Assembly: GCA_035473255.1 (NCBI GenBank)
Contig: DATIOK010000015.1
Location: forward strand, 1-58,642
Reading direction: 5' to 3'
DNA: 58,642 nt
DNA from: JAICYJ01 sp035473255
GTDB taxonomy: Bacteria > Actinomycetota > Thermoleophilia > Gaiellales > JAICJC01
The number at the start of each line of letters is the position of its first letter. Positions within the stretch are counted from its first letter, which is position 1. Positions 35,201-45,982 of the stretch are shown here, one piece after another. The position numbers were made by a program, and so were the translations under genes. The notes under the pieces were generated by a model. It did no database searches, was not told the DNA's origin, and saw only the letters and a list, made by a program, of their open reading frames with translations.

Positions 35201-36521
35201 GACGGCCGACTTCGAGCGCGACCTGGCGCGCCTGGTCGCGGCCTGCGAGACCGGCCTCGACCTGCCCGGCGTCCTGGCGGCAGCGGCCGAAGCCGCCGGC
35301 GCGGCGTTGGGCGCGGGCTCGGTCTCGAGCTACGCACTCAGCGAGCAGCGAGATGGCCTCGCCCTGCTCGCAGGCGACGGCCCCCAGCGGCTGGAGCTGC
35401 CGGGACTTGATCCGGTCACCGACGACGGCCGCACGCTGCTGCCGCTGGTCAGCGCCGGACGCGTGCTGGGTGGGCTGCTGGCCGAGCGGGTGGCCGAGCC
35501 GGACGGGCTGGAACGCGCCCGGATCGCTGCCGGGATCGCGGCGCAGGCGATGGAGGCCTCGCGGCTGTGGGACACCGTCGCCGGCGAGTCGGGCACGCTC
35601 GATCCGCTGACGCGCCTGCCCAACCACCTCGGCTTCCAGAGCGTGCTCGGCCGCGAGCTGGCGCGCGCCAAGCGCACCGGCCAGAGCCTTGCGGTGTCGT
35701 TGGTCGACCTGGACGGGCTGGCCGGCTTCACCGCCCAGCACGGAGCCGCCGAGTCCGACCGCGTGCTGCGGCTGGCGGCCGGCGGCCTCGCTGGCGGCGT
35801 CCGCAGCTACGACTGCGTCTGCAGGCTGGACGAGGGCCAGTTCGCGCTGGTGCTGCCGGGCATGACCGCCGAGTCGGCGGCGGCATTGGTGGGGCGGCTG
35901 GCCGGCGGGTTGTCGCTGGACGGCGACCCGGTCACCATCTCCGGCGGCGTGGCCGCCTTCCCCGAACACGCGGCAACCAACGACGAGCTCGTACGCCTGG
36001 CCAGCGCCGCGCTCGGTCGCGCCGGCGACGCCCGCGTGATCGCCTGGGACGGGCTCGCGGAGGGCGCCGACGACCCGGTGCGATCGCTCGAGGCGCGCGG
36101 CGCACGATCGGCCGACTCGCGCGCCGTCAGCGAGTACGCGGGCCACATCGCAGGCGCCTGTGGCCTCGAGCCCGATCACGTCGACCGGGTGCGCCTGGCG
36201 GCGTCGCTGGACGACCCGGCGGCCGCCGGCGACGAGGAGGCCGAGCGCAGGCGCCTGTCCGAGCGCGTGTCCGCCGGCATGATCGACGACGAGGCGGCCG
36301 GCTGGCTGCTGGCACGCTTCGACCCCGTGGCCGAAGCGCCGCTCGAGGCCCGTGTGATCGCCGTCGCCGAGGCGTTCGTGGCCGCGGGCGGGCATCGCTC
36401 GCAGGCATCGGCCGGCCTCGCCCTCTCGCTGCTGTGGCAGCAGGCGGGTGATCGGTTGGACGCGGGCTGCGTGCGCACGCTCGAGCGGCTGCTGGCCGAC
36501 GAGCTCGAGCCGCAGGACTAG
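35193..36521 (+). CDS. GAF protein with degenerate GGDEF and degenerate HD-GYP-like domains
   Basis: 442 residues from GTG 35193 (8-base overlap with the kinase gene). A GAF-like domain (1-120) is followed by a GGDEF fold with the entry motif DPLTRLPNHLGFQSVL, but the catalytic signature is RLDEGQF (212-217) instead of GGDEF. The C-terminal third (310-442) follows the HD-GYP pattern (YAGHIAGACGLEPDHVDRVRLAAS) but the HD pair is replaced by SLDD and the GYP loop is gone. It should neither make nor break cyclic di-GMP, and may bind it or act as a scaffold for the two-component pair. Confidence 0.85.
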   Translation: MSETADFERDLARLVAACETGLDLPGVLAAAAEAAGAALGAGSVSSYALSEQRDGLALLAGDGPQRLELPGLDPVTDDGRTLLPLVSAGRVLGGLLAERVAEPDGLERARIAAGIAAQAMEASRLWDTVAGESGTLDPLTRLPNHLGFQSVLGRELARAKRTGQSLAVSLVDLDGLAGFTAQHGAAESDRVLRLAAGGLAGGVRSYDCVCRLDEGQFALVLPGMTAESAAALVGRLAGGLSLDGDPVTISGGVAAFPEHAATNDELVRLASAALGRAGDARVIAWDGLAEGADDPVRSLEARGARSADSRAVSEYAGHIAGACGLEPDHVDRVRLAASLDDPAAAGDEEAERRRLSERVSAGMIDDEAAGWLLARFDPVAEAPLEARVIAVAEAFVAAGGHRSQASAGLALSLLWQQAGDRLDAGCVRTLERLLADELEPQD

Positions 36522-36719
36522 ATGGTTGATCGGTATCTCCGTGATGTCCTGGACGGCGAGAACCAAGTCTCGCAAGGACGCAGGGAGCGTCAATACTGGA
36601 TCGTATTGGCGCGACTGAGGACACAGCGAGGGGACGGTTCGCAGCCGTAGCCACCCCAGCCGCCACTGACGTCAGACCGAACGCAGCGGCCAGGCTTGCG
36701 AGAGATACCGATCGACCAT
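36522..36719. repeat. 198-bp element with 18-bp terminal inverted repeats and internal hairpins
   Basis: Starts ATGGTTGATCGGTATCTC and ends GAGATACCGATCGACCAT, which are inverted copies with one mismatch. Inside, several perfect stems are visible: GCGAGA/TCTCGC, CAATAC/GTATTG, GGGGACGG paired in two steps with CCGT and CCCC, and GCCGC/GCGGC. It fills the whole space between the convergent GGDEF-like gene and lgt, touching both stop codons within one base. It could be a small non-autonomous mobile element or a folded RNA closed by the 18-bp stem. No target-site duplication is evident. Confidence 0.65.
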
Positions 36720-36720
36720 C

Positions 36721-37638
36721 TCAGGTCTTCTTGCGGCGCTGCGTGCGCTGGCGGGCGGCGATCGCCGCCTCCGGCCTCGGCGTGGGCGTGTGCCCGGAGG
36801 CGACAGCCGCCGCCACCGCCGGGGTGGTCGGTGCAGGCGCGTCCGACCTCCGGCGGAACAATACGATGAACGAGATCAACCCCACCACGAACAGCACGCC
36901 CGACACCCACACGTTCACGCGCTGGCCGAAGAAGATGTCGGCCGCATCGATCTTGAGCGTCTCGAGCGGCACCCGGTAGAAGTTGTAGAGCGTCACGTAG
37001 AGCGCGAACACCGTGCCGTAGGGCACCCGTCGCCAGTACCGCCGCGTGAACCAGATCAGCACGAAGAAGACCAGCACGTCCAGGATCGACTCGTACAGGA
37101 ACATCGGCTGGAACGTGGACGAGTCCGTGTAGGGGGGCGTGCGGTGGGCCGGGTCGATCTTGACAGCCCATGGCAGGTTGGAGGGCTTGCCGTACAGCTC
37201 CTGGTTGAAGTAGTTGCCCCAGCGGCCCAGCGCCTGCGCCAGCACGAGGCCGGGCGCGATGCAGTCAGCGACCCGCCAGAACGGCAGGTTCACGCGACGG
37301 CAGCCGATCCAGCAGCCGAGCATGCCGCCCAGCACCGCGCCGAAGATCGACAGCCCGCCGTTCCAGATGGCCGGGATCTGGGAGTAGTTGTTGCTGAACG
37401 AGCCCCAGTCCGTGAGCACGTGGTAGAGGCGGGCGCCGATCAGGCCGAACGGCACCGCCCACACGGCGATCGTGTAGGCCAGCTCCGGGTCCATCGAGCG
37501 GCGGCGAAACTCGCGGCGGGCGATCCATCCGGCCAGCAGCACCCCCAGGGCCAGCAGCATGCCGTACCAGCGGGCGTGGATCGGCCCGGAATTGATCAGG
37601 AACGGATCGCCCGGACTTGGGATGGAAAGCAGCGCCAC
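36721..37638 (-). CDS. lgt: Prolipoprotein diacylglyceryl transferase
   Basis: 305 residues from GTG 37638. Seven membrane spans, the N-terminal INSGPIHARWYGMLLALGVL segment, the GRWGNYFNQELYG signature with its essential Arg and Asn, and YESILDV are all present. It adds diacylglycerol to the lipobox Cys of prelipoproteins at the membrane. The C-terminal tail (about 50 residues, Pro/Ala/Arg-rich) extends into the cytoplasm. The start is fixed by TAAGGT eight bases upstream on minus. The longer frame is not supported. Confidence 0.95.
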   Translation of the reverse strand: MALLSIPSPGDPFLINSGPIHARWYGMLLALGVLLAGWIARREFRRRSMDPELAYTIAVWAVPFGLIGARLYHVLTDWGSFSNNYSQIPAIWNGGLSIFGAVLGGMLGCWIGCRRVNLPFWRVADCIAPGLVLAQALGRWGNYFNQELYGKPSNLPWAVKIDPAHRTPPYTDSSTFQPMFLYESILDVLVFFVLIWFTRRYWRRVPYGTVFALYVTLYNFYRVPLETLKIDAADIFFGQRVNVWVSGVLFVVGLISFIVLFRRRSDAPAPTTPAVAAAVASGHTPTPRPEAAIAARQRTQRRKKT

Positions 37639-37646
37639 GAGCGGGA

Positions 37647-37652
37647 ACCTTA
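37647..37652 (-). promoter_or_regulatory. Leaderless -10 box of lgt
   Basis: TAAGGT on the minus strand, eight bases before GTG 37638, no Shine-Dalgarno between. Confidence 0.5.
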
Positions 37653-37833
37653 CAGGCGAGGTCAGGCGGAACGCGCAACCTTTGTCCCGAGCACGTAGAC
37701 AGATCGACCAACGTTCGCTACCACGTGAGTAGTAGTGCACGGCTCCTTCCGGCGCTACCCGTCCCGCGTTCGAGGTCAAGAACGTCTCGACCGGTGCCGA
37801 TAGGCGCCATGCAGGCCCTTCCCCCGCGACGGA

Positions 37834-38220
37834 ATGCGAACCATCACTGAGCGCTCAGACCAGCAAGGACAGGCGGTGATCCAGATGGCGTTAGCGCTGC
37901 CGATCCTGCTCGTCCTGCTGCTCTCGATCTGGCAGCTGAGCGTCGTCTACGGCACGTGGCGAACCCTCCACGACGCGGCCTCCCACGGCGCCCGCGCCGG
38001 CGCCGCCGCGCGCCACGGAGGCCACCAGGCCGCCGCCCGTGCGGCCGCCAGGGCAGCGGCCGGTGACGTCGCTCTGAAGCGCGTCTCGCTCACCGCGACG
38101 ACATCGCACGGCACCGCCATCTACACGGCGACGGCCTGCTCCAGCTACGCCGTCGACCTGCTCGGAGTCGTTGTCAAGTCGGGCGATCTCTGCCGCGACG
38201 CGACCATGCGGGCCGGGTAG
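37834..38220 (+). CDS. tadE: TadE-like pseudopilin
   Basis: 128 residues. A short charged arm (RTITERSDQQGQ) leads to one hydrophobic helix (about 15-40, AVIQMALALPILLVLLLSIW), then an Ala/His/Arg-rich external domain with two Cys. This is the TadE layout, but the usual Glu after the cleavage Gly is not obvious (Gln-Ala-Val-Ile-Gln here). It starts the Tad/Flp pilus operon. The ATG has only a weak GACGGA upstream. No Flp pilin, TadV peptidase or TadG gene is in the window. Confidence 0.8.
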   Translation: MRTITERSDQQGQAVIQMALALPILLVLLLSIWQLSVVYGTWRTLHDAASHGARAGAAARHGGHQAAARAAARAAAGDVALKRVSLTATTSHGTAIYTATACSSYAVDLLGVVVKSGDLCRDATMRAG

Positions 38221-38271
38221 CAAGCCACACTCGGCTCACCCATCGCAGCACCAAAAGGAGATCCGCCTCAG

Positions 38272-39018
38272 ATGCCGACGCTCAGCCGTAACCTCATCAT
38301 CAGCTTCTTCCTCGCGGTCGCCGCCGCGGGCGCGCTGTTCGCCTACACCTCGCACGTCCGCAAGAGCGCGGAGTCGAGCGCCAACACCGTCACGGTGATC
38401 GTGGCGACGCACGAGGTGCCGGTCGGCACGACCGTGGACGACGCGCGGTCGCAGGGGTACCTGAGCTACCAGTCCGTGCGCCAGTCGGACGTCGCAGACG
38501 GCGCCATCACCAGCTTCGGGGCCGTGGCCGGTCAGGTCATCACTCAGAGCCTCTACAACGGTGACCAGCTGACCCTGAACCGGGTGGGTGCGCCGCGCAC
38601 ACAGACGCCGGCCTACCAGGTGACCGGCAACTTCCGGGCGATCCGGGTGCCGTTCAACCCCAACTCGGGACTGCTGTCCGACCTCAGCGTCAACGACCGC
38701 GTCGACGTGCTGACCAGCTACCGCACCAACGACAAAGTCTTCACCTACCTGGCGGTGCCGGACGCGCGGGTGCTCGAGGTGGACGCACCCACACTCGACT
38801 CCGCGGTCAACTCGGGGTCGGAGGCGGGCTCCGTGCTGCTGGCGGTGACCGAGCAGCAGAGCCTGTTCATCGCCAACGCGCTGGCCAACTCGTCCGCCGA
38901 TCAGAGCGCCAACAACATCTGGCTGGCACTGGTCGGCTCGACCGGCGCCACCTACCGGCCGATCACCGTGCCGAAGCTGCCGGGGCGGTTCCCCCACCAC
39001 GGCGTCCCCACGAAGTAG
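38272..39018 (+). CDS. cpaB: Flp pilus assembly protein CpaB (RcpC, SAF domain)
   Basis: 248 residues. An N-terminal anchor (NLIISFFLAVAAAGALFAYTS) precedes an SAF domain (TVTVIVATHEVPVGTTVDDA, residues about 40-100) and an RcpC-like region (FRAIRVPFNPNSGLLSDLSVNDRVDVL). It resides outside the membrane and is thought to connect pilus and cell envelope. AAAAGGAG lies upstream but with a long spacer (11 bases). The leader resembles that of the HD-GYP gene at 44359. Confidence 0.88.
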   Translation: MPTLSRNLIISFFLAVAAAGALFAYTSHVRKSAESSANTVTVIVATHEVPVGTTVDDARSQGYLSYQSVRQSDVADGAITSFGAVAGQVITQSLYNGDQLTLNRVGAPRTQTPAYQVTGNFRAIRVPFNPNSGLLSDLSVNDRVDVLTSYRTNDKVFTYLAVPDARVLEVDAPTLDSAVNSGSEAGSVLLAVTEQQSLFIANALANSSADQSANNIWLALVGSTGATYRPITVPKLPGRFPHHGVPTK

Positions 39019-39031
39019 AGGAGATACACCG

Positions 39032-40140
39032 ATGAACGACCTGATCAGGGTTTCACTTCAGGGGGACGACGCAGCGCTCCGCGACCTGTTCGAGCGGTCG
39101 GGGATGGTGGAGATCGTCGACACCACGCCGGAGGTGCTGGTGTGGAGCCTGCCGCACGACGCGGACGGCCTGCCGGCCGAGATGCGGATCGCGCTGGCCG
39201 ACACGCACGGCCCGGCGATCGTCGCGCTCACCGACAGCCACCCCAGCCGCTGGTTCGACGAGGCGCTGGCGCTGGGGGTGGACGAGATCGTGTACCTGCC
39301 GCAGGAGCCACAGTCGCTGGGCATGGCCGCCGCCAAGGCGCGGGCGATGCGCAGCCGCCGCGCCAGCATGGCGGCGATGGCACCGGGCTCGGCCAAGGGC
39401 CACCGCTCGGCGCACATCTTCACGGTGTTCTCGACCAAGGGCGGGTCGGGCAAGACCGTGATCGCCACCAACCTGGCGGTCTGCTTCGCCCGCCAGGGCA
39501 AGCGCACGCTTTTGATCGACTTCGACCTGCACTCCGGAGACGACGCGCTGGTGCTGGGCCTGTCCCCGCGCTGGACGATCCTCGACCTGGTGCAGTCGCC
39601 CGGCGACCTGGACGGCGAGAAGCTGGCCGGCTTCGTCACCCGGCACTCGAGCGGCGTCGACCTGCTGCCCGCCCCCACCCGGCCGGACGAGGAGGAACTG
39701 GTCGACGTGGACCGGCTGGAGCCGCTGCTGGCGGTGGCCCGCCAGAGCTACGACGCGGTCGTGATCGACACCTCCTCGCAATTTGCGCCCGCCGTGCTGC
39801 TGGCCATCGATCACACCGATTCCCTGGTGCTGGTGGGCGCATCTGACGTGCCGACCATCAAGAGCCTCAAGATCGCGCTGGAGACGCTGGAGCTGCTGGA
39901 GATGGACGTCAAGGACGTCCGCATCCTGATGAACCGCTCGGGCGCGCGGGTGGGCCTGGACGACCGCGACGTCGAGCGCACGCTGCGGCGCGAGATCACC
40001 TATACGCTGGCGTCGGACAAGGCCATCCCGATCTCGGTCAACCGCGGCCAGCCGGTCGTGATCGACGCCCCCAAGTCACGGGTCGCCAAGTCGTTCTACG
40101 ACATGGCCCGGTCGCTCGACGCGGTGGTAGGGAGCCTGCG

Positions 40141-40144
<4 letters not shown>
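39032..40144 (+). CDS. cpaE: CpaE/TadZ-like pilus localisation ATPase
   Basis: 370 residues. An N-terminal receiver-like domain without a clear phospho-acceptor Asp (about 1-110) is followed by a MinD/ParA-type ATPase (FSTKGGSGKTVIATNLAVCF, Walker B region VVIDTSSQFAPAVL). TadZ proteins place the secretion apparatus in the cell. GAGGAG precedes the ATG. The stop overlaps the cpaF start (ATGA). Confidence 0.9.
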
Positions 40145-41549
<1,405 letters not shown>

Positions 41550-41550
<1 letters not shown>

Positions 41551-43400
41551 TGCGGCTGCGGCACGCGCTGGGAGCGGCGTTCGCGATCGCGGTCACGCTC
41601 ACCCCTGCGGCGCTGGCGGCCGACACGGCCGCACCGCCGCAGGTGAGCGGCGTCAGCAAGGTCGACGGCCGCACGGTGCGCGTGATCGTGCGCGCACCCG
41701 GTGACCTCACCGGCCTGGACGTGCAGGCTGAGCTGGGCGGCAAGACGGCGCAGGTGACGCAGCTACGGCCGCTCGGCCTGCGGCGCTCGCTGCACCTCGT
41801 GTTCGCCGTCGACACGTCGACCAGCATGGCCGGGCCGCCGCTGGCGGCCGCAGTCGCAGCGGGACAGCGGCTGCTGGATGCGGTTGGCTCGACCGACAAG
41901 GTCGGACTGGTCGAGTTCGACGGCTCGGCACGCACCGTAACGCCGCTGACCGGGAACGTCCAGGCTGTGCAGGCGGCTCTGTCCACGCTGACAACGCACC
42001 GCGGCACAGCGCTCTACGACGGCATCGGCGACGCCGCTCGGCTGACCGGCCCGTCGGACGGGTCGCGGCGGGTGGTCGTGGTGCTGTCGGACGGCGACGA
42101 CACCACGTCGACGACGTCGCTCGATGATCTCACGGCGGCGCTCGCGCGCGACGGCGTCGAGGTGGACGCGGTCGGCCTCACCTCCTCCGGGTCGTATACG
42201 GCCACCGCGCTGCGCCAGGTGGCGGCGGCGACGCACGGCGCCTACGTGCCGGCTGCGCAGGTCTCCGCACTCGAGCCGATCGCGGCCAGGCTGGCCGAGA
42301 CGCGGCTGGCCGGCGAGTGGGCCGTCGACGTGGCGCTGCCCCACTCCAGCTCGCGGACGCTCACGATCAGCCTGCACGGGGGGCCGCCGGCGCACGTGTC
42401 GCTGCCGGGCGGCGTGGCCGGATCGTCGATGTCTGTGTGGAGCGAGTACGGGGCGTGGATCGTGGCACTGCTCGGGTTCGCCGCCATCATGATGCTCGCG
42501 ACCGTGGCCATGAGCGCGGCCGAGCGCCGGCCGCAGGCGCTCACGGCACGGCTCTCCCCATACTCCTCGGAGCTGTCGAAGGAGGCGGCGAAGGCGCACG
42601 AGCCGGCCCTGACGGACATGTACGAAGGGCTCGAGACCCGGCTCGGCAAGACGCGGGCGTGGGGATGGCTGCACACGCTGGCCGAGCGCGCGGGCAGCAC
42701 CGTTCCCACCGGCCAGATCGTCACCATCATCGCCGCCACCGCGCTGTTCCCGGCCGCCTTCGGGCTGGTCACCGCGGGCCCGCTGCTGGCGCTGCCGCTG
42801 CTCCTGTGCGGTGCGCTGCCCGTGATGGTGCTGCGCTTCCGAGCCCGGCGCCGCTCGACCGCGTTCGAGGCCCAGCTGCCGGAGCTGCTGGGCGTGTGGG
42901 CCAGCGCGCTTCGCGCCGGCCGCTCGTTCGCCCAGGCTCTGGATACGCTGGTCGAGGAGGCCGGCGAGCCGGCGCGCAGCGAGTTCCGCCGTGCGCAGAA
43001 GCAGGTGCGGCTGGGTGTGCCGATCGAGCAGGCGCTGGACGACATGAGCAAGCGGCTGACGTCGGAGAGCTTCGAGCTGGTGGTGCTGACGACCGACGTG
43101 CAGCGGCGGATCGGCGGCAACGTCGCGGAGATCTTCGACCAGGTCGCCGACACCGTGCGCAAGCGCCAGCAGTTCAGCGCCCGGGTGCGGGCGCTGGTGG
43201 CGATGGGCGTGATGTCGGCGCGGGTGCTGCTCGGTATGCCGTTCGCGCTCGCGGCGATCCTGACCGTGATCAACCCCGGCTACATGTCGCCGCTGTATGA
43301 GACCGGAGCCGGGCGGGTGCTGATCCTTGTGGCGCTGGTGATGATGACCGCAGGCGCGCTGGTACTGCGGCGCATGGTGAAACCCCGGGCGATCGCGTAG
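41550..43400 (+). CDS. tadB: VWA domain fused to TadB-type inner-membrane pilus protein
   Basis: 616 residues. A signal peptide (1-23) is followed by a von Willebrand A domain (about 75-250) with an intact MIDAS (Asp 88, Ser 90, Ser 92 in AVDTSTSMAG; HRGTALYDG; VVLSDGDDT). One membrane span (about 305-325) leads to a T2SSF/TadB part with two late spans (GMPFALAAILTVINPGY and LILVALVMMTAG). In most Tad loci TadB is separate, about 300 residues and without an external domain. Here an adhesion-like metal-binding domain is tethered outside the membrane of the pilus platform. Confidence 0.88.
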
Positions 43401-43412
43401 GGAGGCGAAGCC

Positions 43413-44291
43413 GTGTTCCTTCTCGTAGTCGTCCTGATCGCCGCCAGCGGGTTCTTCCTGCTGCGCGCGGCCGCCGCCAAACGGATCCAGGTGGAGTCGA
43501 CGCTGGGCCGGATCCCGGGCTACGGCTACGGCGAGCCGGCGCGGACGAACGACCCCCGGGCGTGGCTGCGGCGGATCGGACGGATCGCTCCAGGCGGCCG
43601 CGGACAGAGCGCGGAGGCGCTGCGCCTGAAGCTGGCGGCCGCCGGCTGGTCACGGCTGCTGACGCCGGAGGAGCTGGCCGGGCTGAAGGTGGTGGTGCCG
43701 TTGACCGTGTACGGGATGATGCTGAGCCTGTCGCTGTTCCACGTGCTCTCGCTGGTGATGGCGGCCGGGGTCGGGCTGATCCTGGCCGCGATCGCGTACG
43801 TGAGCATCCCGCTGGCGATCGACATGCGCGTCCGCGGCCGCCGCGACAAGATCGTCGCCTCCCTGCCGACCGTGCTCGACCTGATGACGCTCTCGGTGGA
43901 GGCCGGCATGAGCTTCGACGCCAGCCTGCAGCGGGTGGTGCGCCGCCTGCGCGGGCCGCTGATCGACGAGCTGGCGCTGATGCTGCGCGACACCCAGCTG
44001 GGCGCCAGCCGCGGCGACGCGATGGCGGCCATGGCCGTCCGTGTGGATGCCCCCGAGATGGCCAGCTTCGTACGCGCACTGGTGCAGGCCGACCGCCTGG
44101 GGGTCCCGCTGGCGCAGATGCTGCGGACGCAGGCCGACGACCTCCGAACCCGGCTCCGCAACGAGGCCGAGGAGCAGGCCATGAAGGCGCCCGTGAAGAT
44201 GCTGTTCCCGACCGTGCTGCTGATCTTCCCGGCGGTGTTCATCGTGGTGCTGGGCCCGGCCGTGATCTCGCTCATGGCCAACCTCGGCTAG
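43413..44291 (+). CDS. tadC: TadC-type inner-membrane pilus protein
   Basis: 292 residues from GTG 43413 with GGAGG seven bases upstream. An N-terminal span, two middle spans (VVPLTVYGMMLSLSLFHVLS and the next), the T2SSF domain with SLPTVLDLMTLSVEAGMSFD, and a final span (LLIFPAVFIVVLGPAVISL). It pairs with TadB as the membrane platform for the CpaF motor. It is the last pilus gene of the cluster. Confidence 0.92.
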   Translation: MFLLVVVLIAASGFFLLRAAAAKRIQVESTLGRIPGYGYGEPARTNDPRAWLRRIGRIAPGGRGQSAEALRLKLAAAGWSRLLTPEELAGLKVVVPLTVYGMMLSLSLFHVLSLVMAAGVGLILAAIAYVSIPLAIDMRVRGRRDKIVASLPTVLDLMTLSVEAGMSFDASLQRVVRRLRGPLIDELALMLRDTQLGASRGDAMAAMAVRVDAPEMASFVRALVQADRLGVPLAQMLRTQADDLRTRLRNEAEEQAMKAPVKMLFPTVLLIFPAVFIVVLGPAVISLMANLG

Positions 44292-44358
44292 GCCGCAGCC
44301 AGCATCGCCCGTCGCGTCCGGCGGCGGCGCTCCTGTCACCCAAAAGAGGGATCCGCAG

Positions 44359-45561
44359 ATGGGGGCGGAATCCTCTCGGGCGATGACCCGAGACACGGCT
44401 CCAGATCCGCGCTCGCCGGCCGCGCCGCTGCGCCAGGATCAGCTGGAGCCGGTGCTGCAGGTGATCGAGGCCGCCCAGTCGATGGCAGCCGGCGACGACG
44501 TGCCGGCCGTGCTCGCAGACCTCTCGCGGCAGCTCACCACCTTCCTCGACGCGTCCGCCTGCATGATCGCGCTGCTCGACGATGAGCGCGGCATCCTCCG
44601 AGATCGCGCCGGATACGCCCGGCCGCCGTTCCGCTGGGAGCCGGCCCCCGACGAGTACGACCTGGCCGACTACCCCAGCACCGAAGCGGTCATGCGGACC
44701 GGCCAGCCGTACACGTGCACGCTCGACTCGCCCGGCATCGACCCCGCCGAGGAGCGCTGGCTGCGCGAGCTCGGGTTCGGGTCGCTGCTGATGTTCTCGA
44801 TGACCGTCGAAGGCGAGCCCTACGCGCTGGTCGAGATCTACGACGAGCGCCGCCGCAGCTTCCATCCGGCCGAGCTGCGCCTGGCCACCGCGCTGGCCGC
44901 CGAGGCCGGCACGATGGTGGCCCGCGCCCGCATGTCGGAGCGGCTCGAGGACGCCTACTTCGCCACCCTCGGCACGCTTGCCGCCGCGCTCGAGGCCAAG
45001 GACGCCTACACCAACGACCACGCCAGCAAGATCGCGGAGCTGGCCGGCCGTGTCTGCGATCAGCTCAACCTCGCTCCCGCCGACATCCGTGTCATCCGCC
45101 TGGCCGCGCTCCTGCACGACATCGGAAAGATCGGCATCCCCGAGTCGATCCTGCGCAAGCCGGGCTCGCTGACGGGCGAGGAGATGCTGGTGATGCAGCG
45201 CCACCCCGACATCGGCGCGCGCATACTCGAGCCGGTGCCCTACTTCGCGGACCTGGTGCCGCTGGTGCGCTCCAGCCACGAGCGCTGGGACGGCCGCGGC
45301 TACCCCGACGGCCTGGCCGGCGAGGAGATCCCGCTGGGCTCGCGTGTGATCGCCGTCTGTGACGCGTTCCATGCGATGACCGAGGACCGCATCTACCGCG
45401 CGGCGATGGCCCTGCCCGCCGCCGTCACCGAGATCGAGCGCTGCACCGGCACCCAGTTCGACCCGCTCTGCGTGGACGCGCTGATGGCGGCGCTACGGGA
45501 ACCCGGCCCCGCCCGGCCGGTGCGCGACAGCATGATCCGCATCGCCCAGCGTCCTGATTGA
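44359..45561 (+). CDS. GAF and HD-GYP cyclic di-GMP phosphodiesterase
   Basis: 400 residues. A GAF domain (about 35-190) and a complete HD-GYP domain: LLHDIGKIGIPESIL (HD at 253-254), MQRHPDIGARIL, HERWDGRGYPDGLAGEEIP (GYP at 315-317) and the DAFHAMTEDRIYR tail. All expected metal ligands are present, so it should hydrolyse cyclic di-GMP. Its position behind the Tad genes suggests control of pili or adhesion. It contrasts with the degenerate homologue at 35193. GAGGG with an eight-base spacer precedes the ATG. Confidence 0.93.
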   Translation: MGAESSRAMTRDTAPDPRSPAAPLRQDQLEPVLQVIEAAQSMAAGDDVPAVLADLSRQLTTFLDASACMIALLDDERGILRDRAGYARPPFRWEPAPDEYDLADYPSTEAVMRTGQPYTCTLDSPGIDPAEERWLRELGFGSLLMFSMTVEGEPYALVEIYDERRRSFHPAELRLATALAAEAGTMVARARMSERLEDAYFATLGTLAAALEAKDAYTNDHASKIAELAGRVCDQLNLAPADIRVIRLAALLHDIGKIGIPESILRKPGSLTGEEMLVMQRHPDIGARILEPVPYFADLVPLVRSSHERWDGRGYPDGLAGEEIPLGSRVIAVCDAFHAMTEDRIYRAAMALPAAVTEIERCTGTQFDPLCVDALMAALREPGPARPVRDSMIRIAQRPD

Positions 45562-45567
45562 CCGCTG

Positions 45568-45573
45568 TAGGAT
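45568..45573 (+). promoter_or_regulatory. Leaderless -10 box of ridA
   Basis: TAGGAT exactly six bases before ATG 45580, no Shine-Dalgarno. Confidence 0.6.
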
Positions 45574-45579
45574 CGGCGC

Positions 45580-45978
45580 ATGACCAACCGCGCCCTCCCC
45601 AACCCCTTCCCCTGGGCCGCCGAGTACCAGTACGCGCAGTCGGTGCTGACCGACGGCGAGCTCGTCTTCACCGCCGGCCAGGGCGGCTTCGGCGACGACG
45701 GCACCGTCGTCAGCGACGACCCCCAGGCCCAGATCCGCCAGGCCTTCGCGAACGTCGACCTCGCCCTGCAGGCCGGCGGCGCGTCGCTCGAGACGATCGT
45801 GAAGATGACCGTGTTCCTGGCCGACGCCTCGCTCTACGACGCCTTCAAGCGAGTGCGCGGAGAACTGTTCGCACCGCCCTATCCGGCGAGCACCGCGATC
45901 GTGGCCGGCGGGTTCCTGTTCGACGGCATGCTGGTCGAGATCGAGGCCGTCGGCCGCGTGGCCGAGCCTCGCAGCTGA
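45580..45978 (+). CDS. ridA: RidA/YjgF/UK114 family protein
   Basis: 132 residues, normal length. FTAGQGGFGDDG, VKMTVFLADASLYDAFKRV and the terminal FDGMLVEIEAVG strand are typical. The conserved Arg that binds the substrate carboxylate in enamine deaminase RidA is not obvious (PYPASTAIV, where PxRxxV is usual), so this may be a non-archetypal Rid subgroup. The archetype destroys reactive enamines from PLP enzymes. The start is supported by the leaderless -10. It nearly touches the convergent MFS gene. Confidence 0.88.
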   Translation: MTNRALPNPFPWAAEYQYAQSVLTDGELVFTAGQGGFGDDGTVVSDDPQAQIRQAFANVDLALQAGGASLETIVKMTVFLADASLYDAFKRVRGELFAPPYPASTAIVAGGFLFDGMLVEIEAVGRVAEPRS

Positions 45979-45982
45979 AGAA

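Noticed and set aside
35193..36521. Active diguanylate cyclase
   Set aside because: The signature is DEGQF, not GGDEF, and the HD-GYP part also lacks its metal ligands.
36522..36650. 42-residue frame MVDRYLRDVLDGENQ... at the left end of the element
   Set aside because: No ribosome site, no match, and the same first codons occur only because of the terminal inverted repeat.
36522..36719. Cobalamin or cyclic di-GMP riboswitch
   Set aside because: GCCACTG and GATACC resemble parts of the cobalamin consensus, and GGACGCA a part of GEMM, but the remaining conserved segments and a downstream gene on the same strand are missing.
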